64,000 bases of DNA from Syngnathus acus (lineage: Eukaryota > Chordata > Actinopteri > Syngnathiformes > Syngnathidae). Location of the stretch: positions 25,021,193 to 25,085,192 of the forward strand of contig NC_051088.1 of NCBI RefSeq assembly GCF_901709675.1, given 5' to 3'. Made by a program: the position numbers and the translations under genes. Of this stretch, positions 46,693 through 57,733 are shown piece after piece; within the stretch, counting starts at the first letter, position 1, and every line of letters begins with the position of its first letter. The notes beneath the pieces were generated by a model, which was not told the DNA's origin, made no database searches, and was given only the letters and a program-made list of their open reading frames with translations.

Positions 46693-49130
46693 AGAAACTA
46701 AACTAGCAACCGATAGAGAAAAAATGCAACTTACATGAACAAGGTCCCAAAATAGATACAAAATGAGTCTAAGGCTTCAACTCATGCTTTTATTTTGTTT
46801 TATTTTATGAATTAACACTATTTCCATCCTTTTATTTAAAAAAAGACATGATTTCAAAATGACAATGAAAAATATCAATATCCAAAAATGTACAACTCAT
46901 TTCAAAGAAATGGATTCGTCTGCTTTCACAGAGGACTACACAACTGGAGAATGTTTACTGTTAAAAGAGTGAAATTGCAAGAATTTGGATAGTTTTCAAT
47001 CAAACAAGTTCTCCAAATGAGTAAACGATTCTCAAAAATAAGGATTCATTGAGGTATCGATTAGCCGTCGATTAAGCGATTAATCGGCGCCGCTAAGAAA
47101 AAAAAGAAAAAAAAAGACCTTTCCCTTGTAAGAAAAACACTTCACTCGAGACTGTTCAACCAACATTTTTTCTTGGATATTCAAAAACAGTTTAGACTCA
47201 GATGATTTTTCATGTTGCCCTTTTCTATCTCTAGTTTTTGTGTGTGTGTTTGTTTTGTTTATACGGAGAACACAATAGAAATAAGCCTGTCGGCTTTATT
47301 GTGTTTTTATCCTTTGTTGTTTTATTCAATTTAAATTTGAATATGCACTATTTGCACTAGCACCGAATCTATTCCATCAATCGGATGATCTTAACCAACG
47401 AGCATTCTGGAAAAAAAAGTTGCAGCTCGGCATGTTTGCAATGTAGTACGTGACGTGACGTCACGGCCACAAGGGGTCCAACTTTGACGAGTCGCTCGGC
47501 ACCCATCCCTCATTGTGAAACTTTTCTTCACTTTCCATTCGCAGTGGCCAAACGTGCGACATTTGCCATTGGCAACAAGCAGGTGTGTCAAGTGTCAATC
47601 TAAAAAAACGTCAGCGTTGAAAATGGAACGACCTTTGTTTTAGTCATTGTTTGCAACACACCCAAAGTGCTTCCTTCCATCATCTGGTATGGTATGCAAC
47701 TCGGCCCGTGTAATTGGCCTTGCCGTTGCATGAAACGTAATAACTATGAGAAGGACTTGATTGTTGGCGTCTGCCTGTTGAGGTGGAGTCTCCAAAGGTG
47801 TCGTGACAGCAGCTCATTAAGTGACTCATTTGCCTTCATCGGAAACATTTCTGCTTACTGACCGCTGCATGTCAATCCTGTGTTTAGGGAAGGTTGAAAG
47901 CTTTCTCCTGAAAGGATGTGTTGCCAGGCAGGGCACAAAGCTATCTGCCTGGCAATTGAGTTCAGGACATACACTTTAAAAGAAAAAAGAAAAAATGATG
48001 TTGGAGCAATTGACTTCAGCTTTTAAAGCCTGAAGGATTAAAAGAAAAAGGAAAAAAATAATCAGATTCTTTGTTGGTGCGTTTAGAACAAACAAACAAA
48101 AATTCCGCATATGACTTGATTTGTATCATGTTTGACTTTTGTATTTCTCACGAATAATAAATTAAAAAACTGCAAAGAGCAGCATTGAGAACTTCGCTAA
48201 CAAAACCCGCAACAGAGAAAAGAACCTTTTTTTTTTTCATTTCTCCCACCATTTCTATTGATTTTGTGGGTCACAAACATTTTGTTTCGCATGATGAAAG
48301 GCCTAAAATCTTCTAATAGTCTCCTGTGTTTGGCATTTGTAACCATTTGTATGAACACGCCCAAAATTGTGAAATTTCTTAATCATTTGTGTCCAATGAC
48401 TTTCCATCATTTTGCTTGATTCATTTAATAATTGAGTTGAAAAATCAAAACTTCAGAGCAAAAATGAATAAAATAACAATCCAGAGTTTCGTACACCTGC
48501 TGTTTTCAATTTTACACACCTTTTTCTAAAATACATATGAATTTTTGTAGTACTTTCACTTTCACCCAGTAACTTTTTATATTATTGTCTCAGTAAAAAA
48601 AAAAGAAAAAAAAAATCACTTTGTGTAGCCATAACCTTTTAAAAATCTGACAGTCTTCAAGATCAGGCGTTTCTTTTCTTGCAAGGTCACGGAAAGACAG
48701 CTGAAGGGAGACGACTGCCCCCTATAGGATTATCCGCGTATTGCATTTATCTGATCAAAGTCAGTAGGCTTTTGAGGGAGAACAAATATTATACTTGTCA
48801 AATCAAGGGCTCTAAATGTAGTAAATATGATGTTTAGTGTTAAATGATGAACCACTATTTCACATCAAACTATTTTTGATGAACTATCTTTTCTGACTTC
48901 CTCTGTTGTCCAATCCTGTACTTTCGATGCAGCAAGGTTTCATCGAAGTTGACCATGAAGCAACTGCGTCCCCGAACGGGTAGTGTGAAGTAGTGAAAGA
49001 AGTCATTGAAACAATGACTTCTATTACGGCGCACAATGTCTGTGACTCATCATTCGCATTGCTCGTGACTGTCATTTTTCACACTGAATATAAAAATGAT
49101 TTGACCAAAACATTGCGTGTAATTTGTTCC
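46693..49130. other. Spacer between lectin cluster and atp6ap1
   Basis: 47690-47860 (GGTATGCAACTCGGCCCGTGT and GTCGTGACAGCAGCTCATTAA) recalls 37840-37980 and 43380, further remnants of the lectin unit. No gene was recognised in the rest. Confidence 0.5.
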
Positions 49131-49556
49131 ACAGATGTTTTTATTGACATTACAGCACTTTCACTTCACTTCAGTCATCCAACAAAATAAAACCAATAGA
49201 CATCATAATTATTCTTCCCATCTCCAGACAATATGTATTCCCTTTGGTAAACAAAAAATACCTTCACCAATAAATAACATTTTCACATCAGCGATCCCTC
49301 AGTTTTTTTTGTCCTGTTAGACACAAAAAAAGATTTAGAATATAGGGTCGAAACCAACGCTGAGCGTACACCACAAAACAAACACGGATGCGGGCAGGGT
49401 GAGCTTGGAAGAATCCCTGTGAGGTCAGGAGCAGGGACGTTGAAAGCGTTACAGGAGCAGGGACATGCTATTGTGTGGGTGGGTAGACAGAGAGACGGGA
49501 GCAATGACAACGGTTGGACGGGAATACAGAACATGATTGTGATGATTGCCGAGACT
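49131..49556 (-). other. atp6ap1: atp6ap1 3' UTR
   Basis: A minus-strand AATAAA (rc TTTATT near 49138) is the likely poly(A) signal, giving a 3' UTR of about 420 bases after the stop at 49557. Confidence 0.6.
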
Positions 49557-52500
49557 TTACTCCGTCTGCGGCACGGAGATGGCCGGGCCTTTTGGGTCGT
49601 CGAAGCGGTCCATGGTGTGAAGCTGCATGATCATGTGGAGGCCGTAGGTGAGCACGAGGACCATGAGGAGACTGGTCATCAAGCCCATCCAGATCCCCGC
49701 CGAGAAGAAACCGGCGCAGTCGGAGGCGTACGAGAACTCGCCGCCACTCACATTGAAGCCTTGAATCTGTCAGGATACGATCACATGACTTAGGGATTGG
49801 TCATTAAATAATGACCCTGACACCGCCGACACAACATGACATTTTAGAAAAGTGCGACATTGCGAGCACGTAACCATCTTACTTGGAAGTCTTCGAAGGC
49901 GACCCTCCACTGATTGGCTGGATCTTTGGATGAACGCGGGATAAGCTGAGGCCAACGGAAGCTGCTGACCGACTCGCAGCGGTACGAGTACTCGGCCGGG
50001 GCGTAAATGTTCCTGCTGCCGTTAAACGTCGCCTTGGTGCCGTCGTACTCCAACTCGACGGCGTCCAGCGTGAACCAGCGACGGGCCGACACCGTGTAGT
50101 GGCGCTGGCTCAGCTTGAAGCTACGCGGACAAACGGAGGATTTTTTATTTTGACATCTTACCTCACTTGAACGAGCGTTACGAATATTGATAGCTATGTG
50201 AAAAAAATGTCTCAGGACGGACTGTATTTCAACTTCGAGGTTCAACTGTATTGTTAAAAATGTCTTTGTCAAGCAGACTCACATCAATTTGAAGTCGCGG
50301 TGTCCAAGAATGTTCTCGTAATTGAGGGTCAGTCTGCAAAGAATAAAAACAACAGTTACTATGACAAAAATTACAATCCCAAAAAGTCGACTTTAGTTCA
50401 AGCATCTTTATTACTTGCGTCGAGCAGTCGCGCAACTAGCGCTACCTTGCTTTGGTTTTGTCGCAGCTGGAACCGTGCAGCTTCGGACTGACGCCCTCAC
50501 CGAAGGTGGACGGGGTGAGGTCGTGTGACTCCCAGCGGCCGCTGCGAAGGATGCTGACTGACAGGCCTTTGGCCCACAGGAGGATGCAACTGCTCTCACC
50601 TTCCTGCACGCAAACAGTCGCAAAACGTTGTTAAAGGGGATCTTTTGTGGTGTGTGCTCCAGGAGTCTGGCGTGACTAGTATTAAAAAATAGTCATCGGA
50701 GAAGAAGCGGTGGAGTAGTAGCAATACAGAAATCCCAATTGATTTGGCGCCATCTAGTGGTATTTTGGTGTTGAGGAAGTATGTTGAAATGGAATGTGAT
50801 GGACTTCATTTAGCTATAAACAGCGGCAGCGATTTGCTGCCATCTTGTGGCAAAACGTTTGGGCTTAGCAGATTTTTGCGGTTTACGAGCAGTAATGTGG
50901 GGCGAGAAGTCACGGAAGGCGGAGGAAGGGTAGGAGCAGTAGTAATGGGCAGGACGAACAGGTTTTAACCTTGACCAAAACAAAAATAAATATATAAGGA
51001 AAAGACGAAGAAAAGAAAATATTGATATGCGCAAATCAAAACAACAACATGCCTTAAACTCCACTGGAGCGTAGACACCTGCCCTCTCCTTCATTTTGCG
51101 CTGCCTCTCGCGTTCTCGCTCTCGATCTCGGTATCCGCCTCTGGCCTGCAGTAGCGAGCGGCCGCCCGCCAAAGCCGCCTCCATGGCGACCGAAGGCGAC
51201 CCCTGCAAAATGCCAGATGCACACGCGACTGCTTTTACCGCGGGGCTTTGTTGTGATAGTATGTTCCTAACAATGCACTGTCCTTTCCCATATTTGAAGA
51301 AATAAATACAGTTACAAGTGGCACTCATCCGAAAACAATGATTACCGTAATTTTCGGACTATAAGTCGCACCGGAGTATAAGTCGCACCAGCCATAAAAT
51401 GCCCAAAAAAGTGAAAAAAACCCATATATATGTATATAAATCGCTCCTGAGTATAAGTCGCCCCCCCCACCCAAACTATGAAAAAAAACCGCGACTTATA
51501 GTCCGAAAATTACGGTACATTATTGCATAACTGTCCCCTTTCTAAAATGTACTGAAGGAATTCCAAATAAACCGCAACGCAAATACAGTATGAAAATAAA
51601 TACGTGATAGCAACGTGCTATATAAAATTGGAAATTGCCACGCCAACTCACCCGAGAGGGTCGCAGGGCGGTGTAGATGGCCGTGTAGGGAACAGACTGG
51701 CTCTTCATGACACTCACAACCTGGCCCATCACCTCGTCTAAAGGATGCAAGCTGGTTAAAAGTCGGCCATTTTAAAATCGGAACGACACGCTCGAGTCGA
51801 TAGAGGCTCACCGTTCCCGCTCAGAACTTCTTTGGCAGACATCAGATCAGACCTTAAATAAAGAAAGAAAAGTTCACACTTGGCAGTCCAAAAAAAAAGT
51901 AGCTTCGTGTTCTATGGTTTACTTTTTGTTTGGTGTCCTGTTTGAGTTTTTCTAATCTAAACTAAAAAAAGTGCCCCAGCTCAACTGACCCGATGTAGTA
52001 GGGCAGTCGGAAGACGAGCAGGGCGGGCGAGGAAGCGTTGAGCGTGAGCTGACTCAGTGTGTCGGGGTCCATGTATAGAGGGGAGGTCTCCAGTTGCTCT
52101 TGCAGGTGACCAATCACTGCGTTGGAGGCCGGCCAGGACACGGCCGGAAGCACCAGGGAGGAGGACGATGATCTCAGGGCACTCTTCAATGGACAGCTGA
52201 TGTTAGAATTTGCCCCTTAAAACCCTCAATAGTGCAAAGTGTCATTGGCCTCCTCAGGGTTGTCAAACAATTAAAAAAAATTCATTATTTTGAAATTGCA
52301 TGGTTGTTAGTGGAAAGCAACAAAGGAGTAGGAGGCCATGAAACACCCATGAAGTAGAAACCTGAACCAACCTCCAGGTTGGGGAAAACACTGTCCTGCT
52401 TATTTCCAAAAGCTCCTCCGTACAGCGTGAAATCCTCCACGCTCATCTGGAGGAAAGACAATCATGCGTGCATGAAACGGTCAACCAAAAGCAGACCAAA

Positions 52501-53052
52501 AATGTCCATGTACCTTGTCCTGAAGAAACAGCAGGACATTTCGGGGGCCAGTGTTCACAATTGTATCCAGGTAACCGGAGAGTTGCTGCTGCTCCACAAT
52601 GTGACCTGCGGCAGGGAGGGGCTGGTTCGCTTGGGGGGTCCTGGAGAAGAGAATGAGAGGCCGTTCGTTCCAATACTTTTGCACGATTGAGCCTCAATTT
52701 GTCGCAGCAGAGTCGTGCAATCCATTCTAACCCTGACCTCACTCCAATGACACGAAATGCATCCATTCTCAAACGAGCAATTGCGCGACCGTATCGCTGA
52801 TGCGCTTACGGAAGACATCTTGGGTGTTTTTCCACAGAAGGATGCGAGCTGTCAGGTGGCTTAATACCGTCGTCGGGCCACAACCCGCCCCGCAAAAACG
52901 GACACAGCAGAAAAGGAACAAATACGGGCTCACCATTGGTGCGTCCACAAGACGAGCGGCACTTGCTCCTCGCAGCTGCTCAGCGTGCCGAGCAGGAGGA
53001 CGAGGAGGGCCGGAGAGATGCATTGAAGGGGAAGCGTCCCTGCAGTCGCCAT
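49557..53052 (-). CDS. atp6ap1: V-ATPase accessory subunit S1 (Ac45)
   Basis: A type I membrane protein that accompanies the proton-pumping V-ATPase Vo sector and helps its assembly and targeting. Exons on minus: 53052-52934, 52640-52514, 52446-52372, 52183-51990, 51852-51812, 51737-51652, 51202-51053, 50603-50446, 50333-50283, 50120-49883, 49766-49557; 482 residues, all phases consistent. Landmarks: signal peptide about 1-27 then [52 protein letters not shown], a basic run (about [14 protein letters not shown]) that may be the proprotein-processing region, [27 protein letters not shown], a membrane span at about 434-458 ([20 protein letters not shown]) and a cytosolic tail with [10 protein letters not shown]. 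The intron after the 51053 exon begins GC rather than GT. Confidence 0.96.
51345..51515. mobile_element. MITE with inverted ends and TA target site, in atp6ap1 intron
   Basis: The left end, CCGTAATTTTCGGACTATAA, is the reverse complement of the right end. TA flanks both sides (51343-51344 and 51516-51517). At 171 bp it has no coding capacity. The ends recall the 5232 element (CCGTA..TTTTC) but belong to a different subfamily. Confidence 0.9.
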
Positions 53053-53848
53053 CTTCGGTTATCCCAGCGGGTGACGTCACGGGCGGCCTATGAAGAGACG
53101 ACGTCACAGCGCAGCCTCGTTCGTCCAAATATCCAATTTTATTTTGTACCAGAAAACTCAAAGCCCACGAACCTTTATTGAACCAAAGCACGTATTGTGT
53201 TTAAAATAAAAAACACATCACCGCATTACAAAAGACTGACAGTTCTCTTGTCAACTAGGTCCTCTCTCTGTTCGCATTTATGTTGTTAGTGCTAGGGTGC
53301 ACGTCACAAGTAGGCACAACAGAAGCACTTTCAAAAAGTAACAAAAAAATGGAATCAAAATCAATACATTGCAAGCCCTATTGCAGAGAAGCACTAAAGT
53401 CCATCAGGTTTCACAAATCTCTTAATTGTCTTCATATTGATTTCATGTTTTTTTACAACCACAAAAGGGTCCGCATATAGAAAACTTTATTGACATTGAC
53501 ACTGAGCGGTAATGGTTAGGCCAAAGAGGAGCCAGAGATTTTTTTTTTTTTTACAGGATAACAAATGTGCACTGAGCTAAAAAAATAATGATACATGGAA
53601 AGATGCAATAAGATAGAATAGAATTCAACCATAAAATGGTAAAAATACCATTAAAGGAAAAATACATCATTTGTGATGTTCAGTCAGTTCATGCTCAGCC
53701 TCATTCAGCATGTTTTAAAAGATTTGAAAGGAGTTCCGGTCACACACTGCGTCCTGTGATAAAAATGTTTTCCACTTGCTCCGGCACACTCCTGCACAAA
53801 ATGGCCTTCCGCGTGTCCTTTGTCTGGCCTGACCCTTGTCTACCAGGC
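53053..53848 (-). other. atp6ap1 promoter region and tafazzin 3' UTR
   Basis: The tafazzin stop is at 53849 and candidate poly(A) signals on minus lie near 53489 and 53176. If the distal one is used, the tafazzin transcript ends only about 120 bases before the atp6ap1 ATG. Confidence 0.55.
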
Positions 53849-56206
53849 TCAGGATTTGTGAAGTGCCTCAGCTTGAACTTTGAGTCTCTGGAAGTCCACT
53901 TGGATGAGGTCGGTCAGCATCTTCCTCATCTCCAACTGCAACAGCGAAGGAACCGTGAATGTCTCTGACGCCACAATGCTAACACATTGCAGAGGAACAT
54001 TCAAAGCGAAACATACCACCTCTGAAGTTGCACAAAACAATCGATATTTTTTTGACATACTATTTCAACAGGAAATATAATCAGTTAAAGGATTCGTAAG
54101 AATACAGACAATCCTATATTGTCTCACCTGGCTCTTGTTGTCTGCTCTGAGCTTTTCCACGAGGTCTTTGACACCGAAGGGTTTTCCCACGAGGATGGTA
54201 ATTTTCTGCAAGCACGCCATCGATTAATCGGACGCGGCCGTCACTCAAGGATGGGAGAATGGGGGAGAACGCCGAGAGAATGTTGCTACCTTGCCAATCC
54301 GAGGGATGTAGGGGCTCACATTGGGAAGGACATCACTCAGGCCTGACACGAAAGATGATGGCTGTTATAAAATAGGTCCCGTGAAGTCTTAAGATCGAAT
54401 TGTTTTCCACAGAGCATAGTTGTTGGATAGACTATTTGTATGTTCTATGCTTATGCTAGATAACTGATGTTTGAGTGTTTAAAAACAGCAATTGAGTTGC
54501 TAATTTTTGTGAACCAGTCTATGGACTTTCCCATTGTATGTTAGCATTAAGCTAGCAGACGTACCGTATGCGATCTTTAAAAAAACAAAAATAATATATG
54601 TCGTGATGTGGACATGAAAAGGGCCTGTGTTTGAGCTGTGTAGAAATGAAAAATAATTCATACGCGGATATAATTAACAATGTGATTCAGTAAATCTCCA
54701 TGCACAGTAATCATGATTTTGGTGAGTTAAAGATAGGATGCAACTGGGATCGGGAAAAGAAACAAATGAGGATCGTAACAAAGAAACAAACATCCAACAG
54801 TCATTGAAAATGTAACATGAAATCGGGTCGACATAAAAAACAGCACTTACCCACATGCCACAGTGGCAGGATGACGGGATTGAGGGTGCACTCGGCTAGA
54901 AGGCGTCCCACACCTAAAAAATGACCAGTGGCCTGTGTAAGCGCCACGTTACAAGATGGCCATCATGCAATGCACTTACCCCATTTTAACCTGATGAATT
55001 CTTCACTTGTGTTGATTTTACCTGTTGAATGACAACACCACAAATGGAAAATGTTAGAATATGAAGCCAATTGATGCAAATGCCACACCCACTAAATAAT
55101 TCACACAATGCATTCCAAACACTACACCAAATCATACCTTCAGGAAAAATGTGCACCCACTCCCCTCCGTTCAACTTCTCCAGAATAAAATCCATCCCTT
55201 TCTGGTAAACACCATCACCTAAAGAAGGGGCCGTAAAATATCAACGACGCGAGACCACGACGACGTGCTCGTGTCACTCACCTCTACAGACTGGCACGCA
55301 TTTTCCTCGGCTGAAGAATCGAGAGTGCAACTCTCTTGTGAAGCAGATGTCCGATGCCGTCGGAGTCCTGTTGGAATGAAAGTTGAGTGAAACATACATT
55401 CCATACATAAATCCATGACTCTGTCGTCTATAAGTGTACACTGGAGCCATGCATACTCACGCTTTGGCAACTGTGAATACAACAACTAAAGGGATTTTTT
55501 TAAATGATATTTACTTTTTTCATCGGTCTGTCATGGAAAAGATATATTGGAAGTTTTTATAAATAACCCCCCCACCACCACCTCACCAAAAAAAGTGAAA
55601 ATTATCTGTTACAGCTGAAATTGTACAGGAGGAAAACTTACCATCGCATCTTCTTAAAGTTCCACAATTGTTTGAGCTTAAGGACACCTATCCCACATAA
55701 ACATACACACACACACACAAATAAATAATCACATACATACAATTTGTTTACTTTATTTTCCCAGTGCTTTAGGTGGACTCTCACCCCAGATGTGCGGGTC
55801 GTCCATACAAGACTGGTGATTGGAAAGTGTGATGAGGGGCGTGTCAGCCGGCCGCTGGTCGATGAGTTCCAATAGAACCTCACGGTTGTGGACCGTCAGG
55901 CAATTCATGTGCTCTAGGGGAAGACCGACAATGCTGTGAGTGATGAGAAGGTTCTGATTGAGATCATGGCGAGCGTTGCTAATTCATTTTTTTTTTTTTT
56001 TTTTAAATTGTGACATGGCTCCGTGAAATACTGAAATTCAATGTAAGAATCTACAGTCCACTTTTCGATGCTGCTAGCAACGTTGCATGCAACTTACTGG
56101 TCCACAAGTAGGAATAGGAGCCCACCATGCCCATGATGAGCGAACCGGAGAGCCTCCATGCCAACGTCGGGCATTGTGGGAACGGCCACTTGACCTCCAG
56201 CGGCAT
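53849..56206 (-). CDS. tafazzin: Tafazzin, mitochondrial phospholipid-lysophospholipid transacylase
   Basis: Remodels cardiolipin acyl chains at the inner membrane surface facing the intermembrane space. Exons on minus: 56206-56098, 55913-55785, 55687-55642, 55367-55282, 55218-55138, 55021-54980, 54913-54851, 54342-54290, 54205-54128, 53935-53849; 257 residues. Landmarks: N-terminal [10 protein letters not shown], a hydrophobic segment ([17 protein letters not shown]), the acyltransferase HX4D motif NHQSCMDD (H69, D74), [30 protein letters not shown] ending near residue 150, [16 protein letters not shown] and [10 protein letters not shown]. The segment encoded by human exon 5 is absent: VCRG joins directly to [10 protein letters not shown], as in the human exon-5-lacking isoform. 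The next gene downstream is atp6ap1. Confidence 0.97.
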
Positions 56207-57288
56207 CGCAGCCTTCCACACACACACGTGCACTACATCCGCACACATTCATTAAACGATGAGCAGCATTGTTTAAGGCTCTGGAAAGACAAGCAAACGT
56301 CAGATGACGTCATTTCAACTAATGCTGTCATTTTTTGGATGCACAAATAAATGAACTTACATTAAAATAACAAATATGATTTTGTATGTAATGTAAAAAT
56401 AAGTGTTTCCTCTTGGAAATATGTTCTACTTGTCAACACATACAACATCCCAGGTTAAACATTACGTTCTTGGTAGCTGGTTTACGTTTTGAAAAATCTG
56501 CAACGCCTTTTATAGCATTTTACTTTTATGCAATGATCCTAATCATCTGTGCTCTTTGCTTCATTCTATAAACAAGAGAAGAGTGATGATGGTCATTTGA
56601 AATTGCAAACGACTGATATTTACACTACATTATTCTGTGTTGTGCATCGTATCATTCACGCCCAGAACCTGTCTCGAGGAACTTTTCAGATCGTAAAATA
56701 AAAGGTGATGAAATGTGCATGTGCGTGTGATGTCGAATACAAGCACAAGAATTTGAATTCATACTGTATGTTACTCTCGACCCGAGCGAGGTTCCTTAGG
56801 TGGTGTTGCTACCATGCATACGGTTTGTACTCACCACACAAAAAGTTGAATAGGAATTCAAAAGTTTAGTTGTATGGACGGAAAATGAATGATTTAAATT
56901 CTTGCAGCAGTAATAGAGGGACGCACAAAGTATAACAGATTAAAACACCCACCTCACTTGCTTTTTTTCCTTATGACAGAATGACGACATAACCCGGAAG
57001 TGAAACGTTGCTTTGAATTGTGGGTAGTGAAGTTTCTACTTCAACAGAATGACATTTCGTCTCGTGATTGTAATGTGGTGGGTTTTTTGGACAAATTGTT
57101 TAAGTTTTGTGTACATCACATTGCACAGTTTATACTTTTCATTGATATATCTTTATTTGAATTTGTTTATATCTTTTATTTGCATTAGTTTTTATTTTGA
57201 CTAACTCTGGTGTCTGCAGCCAGCATGGACTCAGATGACTTCTGATAAGATAATATAAGAAAAATGGTTGTCAAAAAAACCCAAAAGC
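56207..57288. other. Tafazzin 5' region and spacer
   Basis: The tafazzin transcription start is not defined. No CpG-rich block or other gene was recognised. The slc25a20 transcript ends near 57289 on the other side. Confidence 0.5.
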
Positions 57289-57733
57289 TTTATTGAAAAC
57301 GGTGACAAAAGTGTTCATGCACTTTAAACATTTCAAATAAAAGATACATGATCAAATGTAGATCTCAAAATGGTCCACGAAATAGAAGATAATAGTCGGT
57401 TATCCTTATATGCAACCAAACTGACTGAATAAATTGTGGCGACAATACAAAAGACGCATACACAAAGCATATTCATGGCAATATAATACTAATTTGTGGC
57501 TTTGATACCAAGGTAATCAAATGGAGCACACCCTCACCTTTCTAAGGTACACTCAATTTGCTTACCCAACAAGACCAGTGACAATAAATAAACATTTTGG
57601 GCACACATTTTATCAATATCTTAGAAACAATTAATAATGCTTCTCTCTATGTCATGTCTGGGGCTCCATATAAACATGGAAATTCGGCAGCAGCACAGTC
57701 CCAGCACTTTGTTGGCCACAGTAGCTCAAAAGG
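57289..57733 (-). other. slc25a20: slc25a20 3' UTR
   Basis: The minus-strand poly(A) signal AATAAA is at 57294-57289 (rc TTTATT), giving a 3' UTR of about 440 bases. Confidence 0.65.
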
